A DNA stretch of 58,459 nucleotides, taken from the NCBI GenBank assembly GCA_036835325.1, contig DAITMF010000016.1, positions 1 through 58,459 of the forward strand. Reading direction: 5' to 3'. Position 1 is the first letter of the stretch, and every line of letters starts with the position of its first letter. The stretch is from CAMCHP01 sp036835325. GTDB lineage: Bacteria; Bacteroidota; Bacteroidia; Flavobacteriales_D; Sanyastnellaceae. Shown here one piece after another: positions 57,077 through 58,459 of the stretch. The notes under the pieces are model-generated. The model was not told the origin of the DNA, searched no databases, and saw only the letters and a program-made list of their open reading frames with translations. The translations under genes were made by a program, and so were the position numbers.

Positions 57077-57745
57077 ATGAAGAACATTATTGGCTACGTG
57101 CTCGTGGGCGGCATCTTTGTTTTTGGGGTGCTGATTGCCTACTCGATTTTGAAGCCCGAAGACAAGCTACCGGTATACCAGCCGGCTGATGTGAATCCGG
57201 CTTTGGTCGATGCCGACGTAAAAAACCGCACCGATCATCGGGTGGCGCCTTTCGAGCTTATTAACCAGTTCGGCGACACCATTACCGATGACGACGTGAA
57301 GGGCAAAATTCGCATCGTTGATTTCTTCTTTACCCGGTGCACTACGATTTGTCCGGTTATGAATGAGAACATGTCGAAGGTTCAAGAGCAAGTTGTGGGC
57401 ATCGATGACGTGGTACTTCTGTCGCATTCGGTAACGCCCGAGATGGACAGCGTGCCTGAGTTGGCTGCCTATGCCGAGCGCTTTAATGCCATTCCAGGCC
57501 GTTGGCACTTGCTTACAGGCCCCAAGCAGCACATTTACGAGTTGGCACGGAAGAGTTATTTCGCAGTGTTGGACGAAGGCGATGGCGGTTTGCAAGACTT
57601 CATCCATACTGAGAACGTGGTGTTGGTCGATTACGATGGTCGCTTGCGCGGATATTACGACGGCACCGATCTTAAAGACATGGGGCGATTGGTCGGCGAT
57701 GTTGCGCGCCTGCGACAGGAGTATTCAGGAGAAGAGAAAAAGTAG
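57077..57745 (+). CDS. SCO/SenC family copper-binding protein
   Basis: This 222-aa protein has an N-terminal membrane anchor (about residues 5-25) and a thioredoxin-like periplasmic domain. The copper or redox motif is RCTTICPVM (Cys88-x3-Cys92), with a conserved-looking His in the later FIHTENVVLVD segment. SCO proteins help assemble the copper centre of cytochrome oxidase or act as thiol oxidoreductases. It starts 30 bp after the kinase gene. No cytochrome oxidase gene is in the window. Confidence 0.93.
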   Translation: MKNIIGYVLVGGIFVFGVLIAYSILKPEDKLPVYQPADVNPALVDADVKNRTDHRVAPFELINQFGDTITDDDVKGKIRIVDFFFTRCTTICPVMNENMSKVQEQVVGIDDVVLLSHSVTPEMDSVPELAAYAERFNAIPGRWHLLTGPKQHIYELARKSYFAVLDEGDGGLQDFIHTENVVLVDYDGRLRGYYDGTDLKDMGRLVGDVARLRQEYSGEEKK

Positions 57746-58407
57746 ATCCATTGCAATGCTTAGGGTCCTGGATGCCATGTTTCTAGGGTAGAGGCTGCAA
57801 ACAAAGGCTAGTGGCACTCTTCTAGAGCAAGGCAGTTAGACAGGATTCGTTAGGTCGCTTCGCGGATGAGATTGCTGCTCTACCTGTTACATTGCTGCGG
57901 CCTAAGGGAGTTAGTCTATTGCGACTCTTGTGGCCGTTCAGATGTGTGGGTAGGTTTGGGCTGTCAGGGCCTTAGGGATTCGAAAGACACCTAGAGATTA
58001 TTGGGGACACTTGGGACACTTGGTATACCGCCAAACGCAATGACCTCGGGAAGCGGCAGTAAGGTGGTTTGTGTGCTGCTGAATGTGAGCGTGTGTGCGC
58101 GTGAAGTGACATCTGTGTGTTTGGTGGGGTTAGCACCAACCCTTCCCCGTCCTCAAGCTACGAACCGCCCGAAAATTGTGCAAGTTTTAAACGTTTATAT
58201 ACGTATAAATCTCATAGAACGTTCTGCTTTGTGCATGGTGCTAGGGGGGGCAGGTTCGGATAGCGAGCACGAGGCGCACCCCTATTGAACCCGGTATGGC
58301 GAGTTTGAGATTGATTGGGCCAAGAAATTCTCGCAAATTTAACCCCCACTTAATCAGTGTATTGAGAGAATAAATCTGGTTTTGGTTGAAAAATGCATGA
58401 TGCACTC
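57746..58407. other. Non-coding region, no recognised gene
   Basis: The only longer frame (about 58001-58288) has no recognisable protein features. Visible items are a direct repeat ATTGCTGC at 57871 and 57891, a tandem GGGACACTT at 58004 and 58013, a TATACGTATA palindrome near 58200 and a dense distribution of stops. I see no tRNA cloverleaf. This may be an eroded or strain-specific segment ahead of the promoter at 58408. Confidence 0.6.
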
Positions 58408-58437
58408 TTGCGGATATGGATTTTGGTTGTACATTTG
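58408..58437 (+). promoter_or_regulatory. Strong Bacteroidota promoter reading out of the window
   Basis: TTG (58408-58410), a 19-bp spacer, then TACATTTG (58430-58437), an exact TAnnTTTG. The transcript would begin near 58445; its gene lies past the window end. Confidence 0.75.
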
Positions 58438-58459
58438 CACCCGCTTTGAACGAAAGGCG

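Noticed and set aside
57746..58300. Possible tRNA or small protein in the terminal region
   Set aside because: The GGATTCGAA-like piece near 57975 has no matching T-arm or acceptor stem, and the 58001-58288 frame has no recognisable protein features.
1..58459. CRISPR array, insertion sequence or prophage
   Set aside because: No regularly spaced direct repeats, transposase motifs or phage genes were found on either strand.

Overview
The window looks like chromosomal DNA of a Bacteroidota bacterium, most likely a flavobacterial or cryomorph-like lineage. The main evidence is: promoters of the Bacteroidota type (TTTG or TTG, about 19 bp, then TAnnTTTG) ahead of several genes; a secreted protein with a type IX secretion (T9SS type A) sorting domain; TonB-dependent receptors with carboxypeptidase-like N-terminal domains; a fused alpha/beta 2-oxoacid dehydrogenase E1; a BatA-type membrane protein; and a complete-looking menaquinone locus. 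No rRNA, tRNA, CRISPR array, transposase or phage gene was recognised. The genus is not resolved.

Layout. 1-4209 is the most accessory-looking part: the 3' end of a PEGA/SUMF1-domain protein, a class II-type Fic protein bracketed by two ~68-bp direct repeats, and an AAA ATPase with a DUF4143 domain. 4330-9539 holds a small membrane protein with a heme-type TonB receptor, then a TPR sensor kinase coupled to a 65-residue ORF. 9615-24938 is mixed housekeeping: a dehydrogenase, a Pif1-like helicase, uracil phosphoribosyltransferase, a YjjG-type nucleotidase, a catalytically degenerate dihydroorotase homolog coupled to a BatA protein, a TIGR02757 protein, an MnmD-like tRNA methyltransferase, a NUDIX hydrolase, a peroxiredoxin, polyphosphate kinase and two outer-membrane barrel proteins. 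25003-28478 holds a TPR lipoprotein, accA and rdgB. 28475-36920 is the menaquinone cluster (menI, menF, menD, menB, then menA, a DUF418-like membrane protein, menC and menE), interrupted by one oppositely oriented 128-aa gene.

36962-43407 holds an OmpR-type response regulator, the E1 fusion, an S4 RNA-binding protein and a second TonB receptor. 43442-47440 holds a T9SS-exported alpha/beta-hydrolase-like protein that lacks the nucleophile serine, then bioD, bioF and a LolD-type ATPase. 47580-57745 holds sucC, a cation/proton antiporter, an O-methyltransferase next to a MopE/dockerin-like secreted protein, a CPBP protease, an SUI1 factor, an RNA methyltransferase, an SDR, an amidohydrolase lipoprotein, a fructosamine-kinase-like protein and a SCO protein. 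The last 700 bp are non-coding and end in a strong outward promoter.

The most unusual signal is not a gene. The 9-mer CATCCATCC (GGATGGATG on the other strand) occurs 24 times at 21 loci, against about 0.45 expected by chance. It lies on both strands, inside genes in several reading frames and between genes. At 13 of the 21 loci an A-tract follows within about 12 nt. This core-plus-A-tract design resembles the DNA uptake signal sequences of Pasteurellaceae and could be an undescribed uptake or genome-architecture signal in this lineage.
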